Of a DNA stretch of 64,000 nucleotides, positions 11,690 to 23,600 are shown in pieces. The stretch's first letter is position 1; each line of letters begins with the position of its first letter. Source of the DNA: Holacanthus passer (lineage: Eukaryota > Chordata > Actinopteri > Pomacanthidae); the NCBI GenBank assembly GCA_025331565.1, contig JAFREQ010000040.1, positions 1,443,501 to 1,507,500 on the forward strand, given 5' to 3'. The notes under the pieces are model-generated. The model worked only from the letters and a program-made list of their open reading frames with translations, was not told where the DNA came from and searched no databases. The position numbers were made by a program, and so were the translations under genes.

Positions 11690-12030
11690 GTAGGCTACTT
11701 TCAAAGTACGTCTACTTCTTTACATGAGAATCTTTAGGGAAACACTTATTTGACTCAACTGGACTTTTTATTTAACAGCTATAGTTACTAGATTTATATT
11801 TTACATACAAAATTCAATTCTATAACATATGATGCACTGTTATAGCTTGAACTTCACAAAAGTATATAAAGCCATTAAAAGCTCCACCACAACCAACTAA
11901 GATATGTAATTGTACATGTTAATGCACAATAAGTATCAATAATATAATAACACTGACATGGACCATTCTGTATAATAAGTACTTTACTTTTAATACTTCT
12001 AGTACAGTTTGTTTCCAGTACTTTTACTTG
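11690..12030. repeat. Dispersed repeat of TACTTTACTTTTA type
   Basis: The block contains TTTAACAGCTATAGTTACTA, TACATACAAAATT, CATATGATGC and TACTTTTACTTGTGTAC, the order seen in a widespread teleost repeat. Related fragments lie at 2925 and 47400. It ends just before the apip promoter. Confidence 0.5.
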
Positions 12031-12154
12031 TGTACATTTCTGAATGCAGGGCTTTTTATTTTTTATTTATGGAGTATTTTTAAAGAATGGTATTACTTCT
12101 TTCACTGATCTCAAAACTTCTTCCACCACAGAAAAATATTTTTTATTTATTTCA

Positions 12155-12269
12155 CATCCGGTACTGGAGCCTGTTTGGATGTCGCGCATTGATGACGTCG
12201 TGTGTACATGTACCCACGAGCGTTAGCAGTTTTGGACATCGTGCAGACTGATTTCACAACATAAATAAG
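12155..12269 (+). promoter_or_regulatory. apip promoter and noncoding exon 1
   Basis: A CpG-richer patch contains an ETS-like CATCCGGTA and a cAMP-response-like TGACGTCG (12193-12200), with no TATA box, as is usual for housekeeping genes. The sequence AAATAAG|GTAAGT at 12269/12270 is a perfect donor and fits the end of a 5' UTR exon. The transcription start is not resolved. Confidence 0.5.
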
Positions 12270-12594
12270 GTAAGTATTTATTTTCTTATGTATACGTTTT
12301 TCTGCTTTCACGAGTAGTGGTCAAACTGTCGTTGTCTTTCCGCAACACAATGAGTTTGCACGCGAAACGAGCCTGTTTTCAGAGTTAGCTCTGTTAGCAT
12401 GTTAGCAACGTTAGCACCAAGTGCACAGAACTTAACTTGTATTTTATGAACTTTAACGAGGAAGCAACTCAACTTTTTTATGCTATAAAACTGAGACAAC
12501 AATGGCATTAATACGCATTAATTGTTTGATAAACTAGATTTAGCTCTATTTTTGTGGAGCGTAACTTCTCAAACTTTAATGTAACCTGAGTACT

Positions 12595-13315
12595 TTAACT
12601 TGGCTAAATCCAACATCCAAGCTAACCATATGTTCCCCAATAGTCAATGACATACGTTATATAAGTTGTATTTCAATTGGGTTTACTTGTTGCCAGATAC
12701 ACTGCCAGTCTAAAAACTTGCACATACTTATCTTTAGCTTTGTTTGTCAAATCTAAAGTAATTGCACTCATTTCCAGAGTTATGTGTTTGCCTCATGGAC
12801 CATATTGCATTTGTCTACAAAGGCACAAGATTAATAAGCAAAAAAACGTTTTGGCTTTAAAAGTTTAAAGTGACATGTTTGCAAGAATGTGCCTGTTGTA
12901 CCTGAAATCCCTTTAGGTATCCTACCTCTAGTCAGATTGACCCCTGTTGGTATGTATGTTTGTTAAGTGAGGTTTTCATTCCTGCCCACAAAGACTACAG
13001 CAGGTGAATTAACTGATTGGCACCAAACTTAAAACAGAGAACCGCTTAATGAAATGACCTGATGTTTACTTTCATTACAATAAAAATTTGCATACTCAGT
13101 CTTTGGTGACACTGCATTGCTCATCCAAGAATTATGTGTGCTGATGTGTGGTATTTCTATAGCAGCTACAACAACAGTTTTATAACAGTAAACAACCTTC
13201 AGTTGCATAAAGCGAGACGTGGTGCTGTCAACACCCTCAACAAGTCAACACATCAAGAGTATAAGAAGCTTTTCACTAGATTATTGCTGCTCAAACTCAT
13301 CATTTGTATCTGTTG
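12595..13315 (+). repeat. Diverged direct duplication, copy 1
   Basis: This block is collinear with 14485-15170. Shared landmarks in the same order include CCATATGTTC, AAAAGTTTAAA, a GTTTTCATTCC block, AATGAAATGACCTGATG, CAATAAAAA, GCATACTCA and ATGTGTGCTGA. Identity is moderate with many small indels, so the duplication is old. Confidence 0.75.
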
Positions 13316-13389
13316 ATTATACATCTTTATAAAATGCCTGTCCAATGCTAACTTTGCCTTTCAGAAGTGACAGATAAAAGTGATGTTGA

Positions 13390-14400
13390 ATTAGGGCTGA
13401 GCAACATGGTAAAAAAAATCATCATGATAACTTTTCCATATTGATCGATACATAATTTGAGAATTCTGCTAATTTCAATAGTGTCCTGATAATGACTGAA
13501 GCCTGAAGAAAGCGAAGGGAGTTAAAAAATAGAAAAACATAAATATTTAACTTTTCAAACATGCTTTATCTGTGTTAACAAAACTATACAAATTAGCTTC
13601 CCTTGTAACTTATTAAAATAATGGTGCTGTCATTGGGATGTTGTCTTTTAAGGTGATGGAAAGATTTATTGTGTTTCATGTCTTGGTTGGCTCTGACCCA
13701 CAGCTTATTTGGCAGACTTTCTTAATCTGCGCGTCGTCGGTTTTGAAATATTCAAATCACCTCCATATAATTCATGTCGTGTCACCTTTATTGTCAACAA
13801 TTTCCTCTGCTGAGGAGGATAATGCGAGTTCACTTTCAGAACTTTAGCATAACGAGCTCCATATGGCTGTGTGAAACAAACAGGGTGTGGATTAAAAGAG
13901 TGACCAGAGACATGACATTCCTGCTAGTTTGTGTCCTGCTTCTTAAACAGGTGTTTGATAAATTGATCATACTGTCTCCCTTTTGTTGTACTTTTGGATA
14001 ATGAGCATTGTCGTCGTTGACATCCGGTAAAATATATTCTAAAGTCTCTTCCATTCCCGCCGCTGTAGGCTGCCCTCTGCCCACTCTCATGCAAACAGGC
14101 AGCAATGCAAAAGTCGCTTTTGTTCCCTGCGGTTCCACTCATTATTTTTTCCTTTTTCCATCCATGTTCACATTCTGCTGCTTTGCAGTAGGACATGGGC
14201 GTCTACTTTGACATGCAAGCCGAAAACTGTCACACAGTTCATCTTATCATATAATTCTGTTTTATTCATTTTGAGGGTGATGATTATTGATTGGAATTGA
14301 GAATGATTATTTTTCATAACTGATTAATCCGCTTATAAATTTCTGGATTATGTTAGAAAATTGTGAAAATGTCACAATTAATATGCTGAAGCCCAACATG
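13390..14400 (+). mobile_element. Probable non-autonomous DNA transposon relic
   Basis: The block starts AGGGCTGAGCAACATGGT and near its end reads (reverse strand) TTGGGCTTCAGCATATTAAT, imperfect inverted ends of the GGGCTGGGCRATAT kind common in teleosts. The interior includes a patch open on the minus strand (13924-14196) with no recognised domain. It lies between the two copies of the duplication. Confidence 0.35.
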
Positions 14401-14484
14401 ACCACTCTGATAGGTGCGATTTAACGTTACTCTTGGGGGCGAGTGGCGACTCGTATTGAATACATGAGGAACAAATTGGGACTG

Positions 14485-15170
14485 TAACTTAGCTAAGTAA
14501 AACATGGAGCCATATGTTCTCTGTCAGTCAAATGACATAAGATACTCAGGTAATATTTCAGCAGGGTCCATTTGTTTGTTTGCCAGTAGTTAAAAATATT
14601 AAACAGCTTTAGTTTCAGTTTTTGTTAAACCTGAAAGCAGTGCACTCATTATGAATGTCTCCACGTACCAGATGGAATTTGTCCACAAAAGAGTAAGATA
14701 AACATATGACAACATCACAGTTTTAAAAGTTTAAATTGGCAACTTTGCTGCAAGTCACCTGTTTATTGAACTGAATGTGCAATGTAGTGCATCAGTTTTA
14801 CTGTGGAAGTTTGTTATGTAATGTTAAGTTTTCATTCCAAATCAGCACCAAGACAGCAACAGATAATTTCACTGATAAGCACGTAACTTGAAGTGGAGAC
14901 CTACTTAGGAAATGAAATGACCTGATGCACTCTTTCATTGCAATAAAAACTGGCATACTCATACTTTGATGACACAGTGTTGCTCAATTAAATATGTGTG
15001 CTGACATGTACAGTATTTCCAGAGCAGCTATAACTGAGTTTTAGAAGGAAATAGACTTCAGTTGTAAAAAGTAGAAAGTGGTAAAACATCCTCAGCATGT
15101 CATGACCAAAGTGAAAAGTACTTTCTCAATAGAGCAGTGCTCCTTAAATCTAATCATCTGGGTCTTTATA
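14485..15170 (+). repeat. Diverged direct duplication, copy 2
   Basis: This is the partner of 12595-13315, about 1.9 kb downstream in the same orientation. The best-preserved part is around AATGAAATGACCTGATGCAC and the following GCATACTCATACTTTG. It could be a local segmental duplication or two insertions of one element; the absence of recognised copies elsewhere in the window favours the former. Confidence 0.75.
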
Positions 15171-15240
15171 TATTATTATGTATATTTTAGATTTGAGGTG
15201 AGATCCAGACTTTGCTCACAAGAAGTGAATGAACTCTAAA

Positions 15241-15545
15241 ATAGATAAGATAAGATAAGATAATTCTTTATTGATCCCCCAGAGGGGAAATTCGGGCATT
15301 GCAGCAGCACAAGACAGTGGCACACAAAAGAATACACATAGATAAAAGTATATATATATAAAGAAAAAAGTATGTACAAGTAAAAGTTCAAATCTAAAGT
15401 GACTTAGTGATGCGACAAAGTGACATTTCAATTACAGCAGCAATTGTTGTTATTGTGAATAGTGCAGTATATGAACAGTGCAGCATAATGATGAAAAACC
15501 AACATAATTATCCGAGGGAGAGCGAGGAGAGTCCTGAGTCTGACA
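15241..15545 (+). repeat. GATAAGATAAG / TTTATTGATCCC dispersed repeat
   Basis: GATAAGATAAGATAA leads into TTCTTTATTGATCCCCCAGA and GGGGAAATTCGGGCATTGCA, then poorly conserved DNA up to a GAGAGTCCTGAGTCTGACAG block. This is a frequent teleost retroposon type. Shorter relatives are at 45255 and 47573. Confidence 0.6.
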
Positions 15546-15579
15546 GTCAATATCATACAGTTTATTTTATCATATAGTT

Positions 15580-15790
15580 TTTAATTCATTCTTAGAGCAA
15601 TGATTATTTTCTCAATTCTCAAACAACCCCTGCTCCATAAAAAAATATTTGATATATATATATATGAAAATTATGAAAAAAGTCAGTTTATTAAAGCTCA
15701 AGGTAACTTCTTCAAATTGCTTGTTTTGTCCAAACCAACAGTCCCAAAGCTGAATGTATTCAAACAGTGTTGGTTAATAAGGAAGATTTA
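15580..15790 (+). repeat. GATTATT / CAAATTGCTTGTTTTGTCC repeat
   Basis: AGAGCAATGATTATTTTCTC and, further on, CTTCAAATTGCTTGTTTTGT with an ACCAACAGTCCCAAAGC block match the copies at 24430 and 62655. Confidence 0.5.
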
Positions 15791-16059
15791 AATGCCTGAA
15801 GATAAATCAAACAAAGAAATAAAGTGAATTATAACACTCCTGTATTGTTAGCATAGGTAGTAGAAATAGTGGACGTAGCCTCCTGGTCTGAAAAGTGAAG
15901 CAAATGCAGAAATGCCTTAAACCTGAATTATTTCTAACGGCCCACTGGGACAGGGATAAAAGAAGTCAGATTGTGTGTAAGAGATCTATTACCTCAGTAA
16001 CTACTACCTAGTTTCAAGTCTTCTCCAATGTTCATTTTGTAAATTATGGTTGCAGTTAG

Positions 16060-16985
16060 AGTAAAATAGCAGCCCGTGTCCTCGGGTTCTCAGCCAGATC
16101 GGATTCTGTTAGAGGCGTAACACGTTGTCGGTTTTGGTCAAGATGGCGATGGCCATAATGCCATTACATTTCCTTTTTATGTCTGCATTTACTGTGTCAT
16201 ATTCATTTAGCATGTTGCTTTGTTGTCACAACTAAAATGACAGTTGACAATCAGTTGTATATTTGTCATCCTGTGGTCTCTCATTCAGCCTTCCAGGCAA
16301 TTCTAGCTACATACCTTGCAGACATGTCTCGACGTTAGCCAATCCTCCTCCAGTCCATGTTTACTGTAAGCTAGCACAAGTTAACAGCCGCTAATTATCT
16401 GTCAACACTTACCGAGGCTTCTTCCAGGAGGATCCCTGTAAGTGTCCGATTGTACGGCTTCCTGTAGCACAATCCATCCCTTAAGACATCACAAATGCAA
16501 TTGAAAGTACGGTCAATGCTCGTGTCCCTGCAGCCAGCTAGCCCGCAGAAAGCCGTTTTACTGTGAAAGCCTGTCTGTCATGGCTGCCATCAGCTCATGT
16601 CAGCGATGATAAGCTGCTCTCATGGCTGATTATAAGCTGTGACAGTTGATTGTTTTTCATTTTGGCATTGACAGCGCGTCTCCATTTCAAGAAAAGAAAA
16701 AGCTCCCTTGATATTCATTATTTTCTTGTGGCATTAGCTTGATGAGTAGGAACAGCTAAACGTAGCAGTTTGCTTCCAAAAGTATTTTATTTCCCACTTT
16801 TACATGCAGTATAGCAGTGATGCTGTGTGAGTGACATGTGATGTGAATGTCAAAGTGTTAAAAAAAAATGGTGTAAATCTTAATAACGAATTGCAATACT
16901 TGTAAAATCATGATACATATTGACTCTGCCAGTTATTGGGATGATATTGAATTGGGAGATGAGCATATCGTCCCAGCCCTGGTTC
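16060..16985. mobile_element. Possible transposon fragment in apip intron 1
   Basis: The right end, read on the minus strand, begins AGGGCTGGGACGATATGC, like the terminus at 13392. Upstream DNA (CAAGATGGCGATGGC, TCCAGTCCATGTTTACTG) is of a type often seen within teleost elements. No left end was found, so boundaries are tentative. Confidence 0.3.
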
Positions 16986-17627
16986 TTTTAATTAGTTGGG
17001 AGTAAATGCACACATAAAAATAATATATGTAAATATAGAATATACTACATATAACAATGTGTATTGTATTTGACTGAATTTCTTGGTTTGATTTGTTTTT
17101 TATTTAGGTGTTTTAAATCTTCTGTAGAAGATTATGTCCTAGCTTTGTTACCTCTTTTTTTCCCCACATTTAAGTATCTGTTTAACAAGCATTTGTAAAT
17201 AGGTGTGTTTTTTATATACAGTACATTTACTTTCTTAAAAATACCATATCTGTGAGGGTTTTCCATTGTGTAACTGTCGGTATAAATAGGATTTTAAATC
17301 AATAGTGGCATCTGAGATTTTTGAGCAGCGCTGCCTATCTGCCCTTCCATCCAAGGAAGCCGTGGTTTCTCCCTAACTGACGTGTGGGAGGTGAAGGAAG
17401 GAGAGGAATTAGCGAGAACTATAAATCAGTTCTCTCTTGTTGCACAAAGGTATTTGATTTCAACAGGAAATAAATCAAAATAAAGCAGTTAGACACTGAC
17501 AGAATCCAGTTTCAGTATTATGTTTAGACATTTGACACCCAAGTCTGTTATTCCAACAATTTCCCAGACATCTTCTGTTGGCACTGTGAATTGTCTCTAA
17601 ATGTGGTCAATGGTTTTCTCACAGGAG

Positions 17628-17693
17628 ATGTCGTCCTTGTGTGGCACCAGCAACGGCTGCCAAGATACAAATCAAGAGGCCGCAGAGAAACAG
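17628..17693 (+). CDS. apip: apip exon 2 (first coding exon)
   Basis: The exon opens after TTTTCTCACAG (exon start 17625) and encodes MSSLCGTSNGCQDTNQEAAE plus KQ. The donor is CAG|GCAAGA, a GC-AG intron: only this site gives phase 0, which the next exon requires. The next GT-containing alternative breaks the frame. Confidence 0.9.
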
Positions 17694-20600
17694 GCAAGAC
17701 AACACTTTGAACTGCATTTGTATGAAATGATATGACAGAGCTACACCTGAGCTTGCAGCTATCTGCCAAATTGAGAAACATCAAAGTATGTTTTATGAGT
17801 GGTTTTAGGAAGCATTTGACTCATTCTCCAGTAGCAGTAATCATGGATGCATTGGATCCATTGTACCTTCCTGCTACTGTATGACTCAAAACATAATTGG
17901 GGAACGATTAGTACATGTTTTAAGTATATGATTGGTGATATCTAGATTTTTCTTAATGCCTACAAATCCCACGAAAAGACCAAAACCAACAATGTGTTAG
18001 TCCATCTCTGAGTAATTTCATTCCTACCCTACCCTCCTGAAGACATTAATCTTTAAAATATATATAGTTAATTTTTTTAAAGACTCTGTAATCCCCTTAA
18101 ACAGCTGGATCTGTAGGTTTTAGCAAACATTACTCAAACACGTGTGTTACAAGTGGTTTTCCTGGGGACTATTTTCAGCTGTGGATTAATACACATTTAG
18201 TGCTCTCGTGAGTATTTAAGGCAGATGGGTGGCGTATGAGGGATCAAGCCAAACTAAACCACAGTGATGTGTTCACTGTAATTAAGGAACATGTCACAAT
18301 TGTTAAATAGTTTTGTATGACAACAGAGCTCAATGTCACTGAGGAATAATCAACAATGCAGGTGATACTTGTTAGTAGAGAATCAGTTTATTGTTGTTTT
18401 TGATTTTTTCATGGGATTTATTGACATTACGAAACATACTGACTTTTCCTTTAGGTCACACTTTAGCTTCAACAGCAGTGAAAATATATGCATTGATTGA
18501 TTATACTGAACAGTTTGCTTTACTTTTTTTCCACAGTGGTGGTGCAGCAATGCCCAACTCATCAACATTAAACGCACACATTATGCCTTTAAACATGTTT
18601 AGTGACTTTTATTAACAACACACATTTAATGATATGTATTAAATGATGATGATGATAATGATTTTTTTGAATGTGTGTTTATTGCAGGAGAAAGAGCATC
18701 CTCGTGTGCTCATCCCCGAGTTATGCCGACTCTTCTACCAGCTGGGATGGGTGACAGGGACGGGCGGCGGCATCAGTCTGAGACGAGGGTTCGTATGTAG
18801 ATTCATTTCTTGCAGTATGTTGTGAAGGATGAAAAAAAAAATTGTACTTTTTGAGCTCAATTGCTTCACTGTGCTGCTAAAACTGAATTTACTATTTCAC
18901 CGTCGTTTAACTGTTTGCATATCTTTAACAGTCATGCCCAAAATGTGATTCTGTTGTGAAGCATCTCTTGGGTCATTTGTATGCTGACAACGGCGCAGGG
19001 AGGCTGATGTGAGGTCAGGTGTATTGCTTCTGACAATGTGTGCAAATCTAGGGTGAAGACAGAAGGCCACCATTTTGCCAGAATTTGAAGGCTTTGACAG
19101 GTTATTACAAGCATCTTTGAACTGTGTTGTTTGGGATGGCAGCTACAAAGAAAGCACCACCCATTAGCAAATTCCTGTTTGAAATGGGGAATGGCAGACA
19201 TTTATTTAAGCCAACAGGGGAAGTTGATGAAACCTCAGATGAAATCAAATAAGATTTTCTGACGGATCCATGTATGCTGGTATTTCATTCAGATAGAAAA
19301 ACATCGTAACTGATTCGTGGGAGAATTTCTTTTCATCTTGTTAAATTATTATACCTTTGGATTCAGATAGAATATGATCTGTATCATTTATCATGTTATT
19401 CCCACAATGCAAGGCTGTCACTGTCCAGAGATCAGTGAGGAAGCTTTACTCCATCATGTCATGTCTGTCTCTGTCTACCTGCTACCTTTTGCTATGATTT
19501 TCTGCAGTCTGAAGTGAGTAAGCCTTATTAGTTAGTTGGGAAATTGTGTTTATGGACAGATTTGTTGACAGAAGAGATGCTGGGTGTGTTAGATAACTTT
19601 TCAACAACTGACAGACTGTGCTCCTTTGAAAACATCAGTGGTGAATTTGAATATATTTTTAATAATAGGGTCGATGTGGAAACTGTACTGACTTGTCGCC
19701 TTGTTTGTGGCCTCAGCCTCTGTCTCATGCTCTCACTCACCGTGGTCCTGGTAGCCTCAGTCGTATATTTGATCCGCTGTCGATGTGTTTTGACTCTTAA
19801 GCTGTTGTGGTTTGGGTAGATTAACGTGCCATATTTGGACAACTCGGGAAAGTGTTCTGTGTGTCAAGTTCATCTTGGCCCACGCTGGTCGTATATTGGC
19901 CTCATCGCCTGCTGTATTATCGCTCACATCCACTCGTTGTGCTGTTATTTTTCTCTCTCTGCTTTTGTGTGTGTGAGGGATGTGACATGTAATGTACAAT
20001 GTGTAGTAGTGACCTTCCACATCTGCTGCTTTAGATGTAATGTTCCTTATGAGTCAGTGCAATCATCGAACATTGATTTGAGTCCCACCGCAGCTTGGCC
20101 ATATATGAAGCAGACCAGGCTTCATGGACGGAGCAGGACTGAGGACTGTTCTGATTCTGATGTCTGTCTCTGCATCAGACGAAGACTTTACTTTTTAGTC
20201 TGTCATATTATGCTCATCAAATTCTACAACAAATTTACTATGCATTTAATGTTTTTTGTGTATGTCAAACATTGAATGACATTTTATACATTAAGTGATG
20301 TCTAAATTCATTTAATGCATTGATTTTGAAAGTGGCAGGCAGTGAAAAAATTTCAGACTCTGGTAGAGGAAAAAAAATATGAGCATGTTTTGACGGGTGT
20401 CTTGTTTCTTCGTCTTAGCCACTTTCTTGTGTCAAAGGTAAATTGTACTTCTGTCCACCGTTTTAGAGAATGTTTAATTTTATTTTCAAGTAGCGTTATC
20501 GTGAGCCAGCTGTAATTCAGTTCATCCCACTTGATGGCACCGACTATTCACAGGCACTTTTACAGAGGTAGTTTCACTTTAACTGACTTGTATATATCTG

Positions 20601-23600
20601 TGCAGTTTAAACATTTAATAAGTTTCCGCCTCGCTCAAAGTGGATAGTCACACGAATAGTCAAACGATGCAGGCAGGCAATCACATGCCCGACTAAATGA
20701 AAGTGATTAATCCATATTGTGGCTGTCTATAAGCCTCTGACACTTATTCTCTTACTCTACACAAAAGAAAGCTGATGAATATATGTAAATGATGACGCAA
20801 CCTGAACAGAGAGCGGTGTTGTCAGACTACTGCACAACTTCTAATGAGTGTATTTTTATTTTCTCTGAGTGCAGGTCTGAGTTTTTAAGTTTTGAAGCCT
20901 GCTTTTCACAGTAGCTTTGGTTTGACTCACGAATGACTCAGAGCCTGAGGCGGTCTCGCCAAACCTTGCAGAAAAAAAAAATCAATAGGCTACTCCTTTA
21001 TCTGCTGTGTTTGTTGTTAGATAAAGAAACGTACAATGGCTTTATCCTCTACATTCTATGGGGAAACGTTAAGGCTCTCAACATTTAAGCAAAAATATGA
21101 TCTTTGCAAAGATTTTGAGGGGATCAGCCGAGGCAGTGTGGAAACCAGTGGATTCCTTTTCTTTTTATCTCAGCCTTTTTTTTCCCCACAAGGTCTCTTG
21201 GTCAGGGCTGAAGAAAGTAAAGATTTCAAACAATGACTAATTTCTCAGTTTGAGCAATGACACATCAGGTAGTCATCAAAACACTGTATTGTATTTACAC
21301 TGCAGCACGTTTGTAGTTCAAAGTGCGTTGTATGTAAACAGAACAATGGAGACTAAGACAAAGATTTTTAGATTTAAGAAATGATAACTTCACCAATAAC
21401 TGCGAAACGTCTATGTAGAACTGTTGCAGAAGTTTAATGAATGACTTCGAATAACTGCCCTGTGGATTGGGTTCGTTATGGAGGGCTATAAAATCTTTAG
21501 TGAATGTTTCTTTGACATTTTGTTGTAGCCATAAAGTTTCAACATGGCACCATAACATAGCTATTTGAATGCTTTACAAGGCCATGATGCTCCATTATGT
21601 TGCGACAAACTAACTCATGGCGTTTGCTATTTCAAGAATACTGTCATCGTCCTTCTCCTTGATATTCATACATCCTTTGTTGTTTGTTGTGCAACCCATA
21701 GAGAGCAGATCTACATTGCACCATCAGGCGTCCAGAAAGAGAGAATACAGGTGAGCAGGTTCTAATCACAGTGAAATATTGTTCTGCTCATTTGTGATTG
21801 AGCAGCAATCTGATAAGTATTAGTGTGTTTTTAATCACACCCTTCTTATGTTTGTGTTACTCAGCCAGAAGATATGTTTGTGTGCGACGTGGAGGAGAGG
21901 GACATCAGCTGTCCACCTGCCTGGAAGAAGTTGAAGAAGAGCCAGTGTACGCCGCTTTTTATGAATGCCTATACTATGAGAGGTGAGACACTCTAATACA
22001 TTCACACACACACAGCTCAATTATCTTTTTAATTAAGTCAGTGATGTACTTGTTGTCTGTGTCAGAGTCCAATCTACGGTGCACTACAGCACAGAGACAG
22101 AAATGGGAAAACAGAAAGTATATATATATATATTTGAATACAGATGTTTTTAATTTGAATGCCTGACTGAAAAATTGGAAGCAGGATCCTGAATGTTGTG
22201 ATTAGAAATGATGCAATAAATGACCATTGAAACAACATTGAAAAAAATCGGTAGACTCCAAATTTCCTTCTGTTTGTCCCTCTTTTATTTAACAACTACA
22301 TTCTGAACACATTTTATTCTGTAAACGTGCTTTGTAAAACACCTAGGATTTTTTTCTCTGGTTAGATTTACCCTGAAATAAAGGTTATGACAGTTGTAAC
22401 ATTATTTTCTACAAAAAAAATGGCCTTTCATGTGGAAACTATGGTTTGTTGAAATGTTGCTTTTAGATAATTTTCCAGAAAATTGCAGTTTCACAAAGAG
22501 GCAGCCAGCGTTACTCTCAGAAGATACAGTTGTTGAATGGAGGCAGTGTAATTAAAGGTCAACATTTTAATGAAATATCTCACCCTGAAATGATGAGTCT
22601 TGTAAGTACTCATCCTGGAATGTCAAGAGAAAGTTTGTTCAGGTTGCCTCTAAATCTAGAAGCTTTTACTAACATAGTTTAAACTGTAACCAAAGAATTT
22701 CAAAACATAGTGCACCTTGATGCGTGATCTTTCTCCTGCCTTTGTACAATTATCATTTGAGAAAAGGCAGTACCAGTAGACGACACTCAAAAATCAAAAT
22801 GTGCTCTTCCTTTGCTAAAATACAGGGGCGCAGGCAGTTATACACACCCACTCCAAGGCTGCTGTCATGGCAACACTGCTGTATCCTGGCAAAGAGTTCA
22901 GGATAACACACCAGGAGATGATCAAGGGGATTCGTAAGGGCACCTCAGGCACCAACTATCGGTACGTAATCAAGCAGGGAGGATTAGTCAAGTCCAAAGA
23001 GTTTCCAAGCATTTTCATTTCTCAGTCAAGTGGAGGTTTGTAAAGTCTTGTTTATGAAAGTATCTTTGCACTCGTAGTAGAGATCATAGCTTCACACTCT
23101 GTTTCAATTCACCTTTTTGACAAATATGGAAGATCTGAGTTTTGCCTATTTGCTCACAGCCAGGGTGGAGCCTGAGAATCTGGCTGAACCAAACTTTCAA
23201 ACCCAAACACAAACTAGAAGACAAAAGGCAGTTCAATATCAATTTATTAGAAGAAAAAAACCCAAACTTTATTAACGTCATGTGCCAAAAACAATCTGTG
23301 TATGATCATAAACACATATAGTGAGGAGTTCTTCTGTGTGGCCCAGCAGCGACACACTGAAAGCCGGGTGTCCCAAAGTAAAGTTTGGCCCTTACCTTTT
23401 TCATCCCACTGAATTTGCAGGCCTGAGAATAAAAACTTAAGTACAATGGCAGAGGATGACACTTGACATGTTAGAAATTGTAACACCATTTCAGTAAATT
23501 TCATTCACCTGTGTGGCTCATTTCCCAAGAACTCGTTCAATTAATGAATTGCCTACCAAGGATAATTAGTTAAGGTGGAGTTCTGGCTTAGATTCACCTG

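Larger units (their letters stand above)
4400..12150. other. Intergenic region between cd44-like gene and apip
   Basis: This 7.8-kb region lies between the two divergent promoters. It contains two inverted-repeat elements, a CA microsatellite, GATA-rich and other dispersed repeats, and otherwise AT-rich unique DNA. In human, PDHX lies between CD44 and APIP; no pdhx-like exon (lipoyl, E3-binding or acyltransferase motifs) was recognised here on either strand. Confidence 0.6.
12270..17624 (+). other. apip: apip intron 1 (5.4 kb)
   Basis: This long first intron holds the diverged direct duplication (12595-13315 and 14485-15170), a transposon-like relic between the copies, a retroposon-tail repeat at 15241, and a transposon-like patch at 16060-16985. 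No extra exon was recognised. Confidence 0.7.

Noticed and set aside
13924..14196. 90-codon minus-strand frame within apip intron 1
   Set aside because: It lies inside a likely transposon relic and has no recognisable domain.
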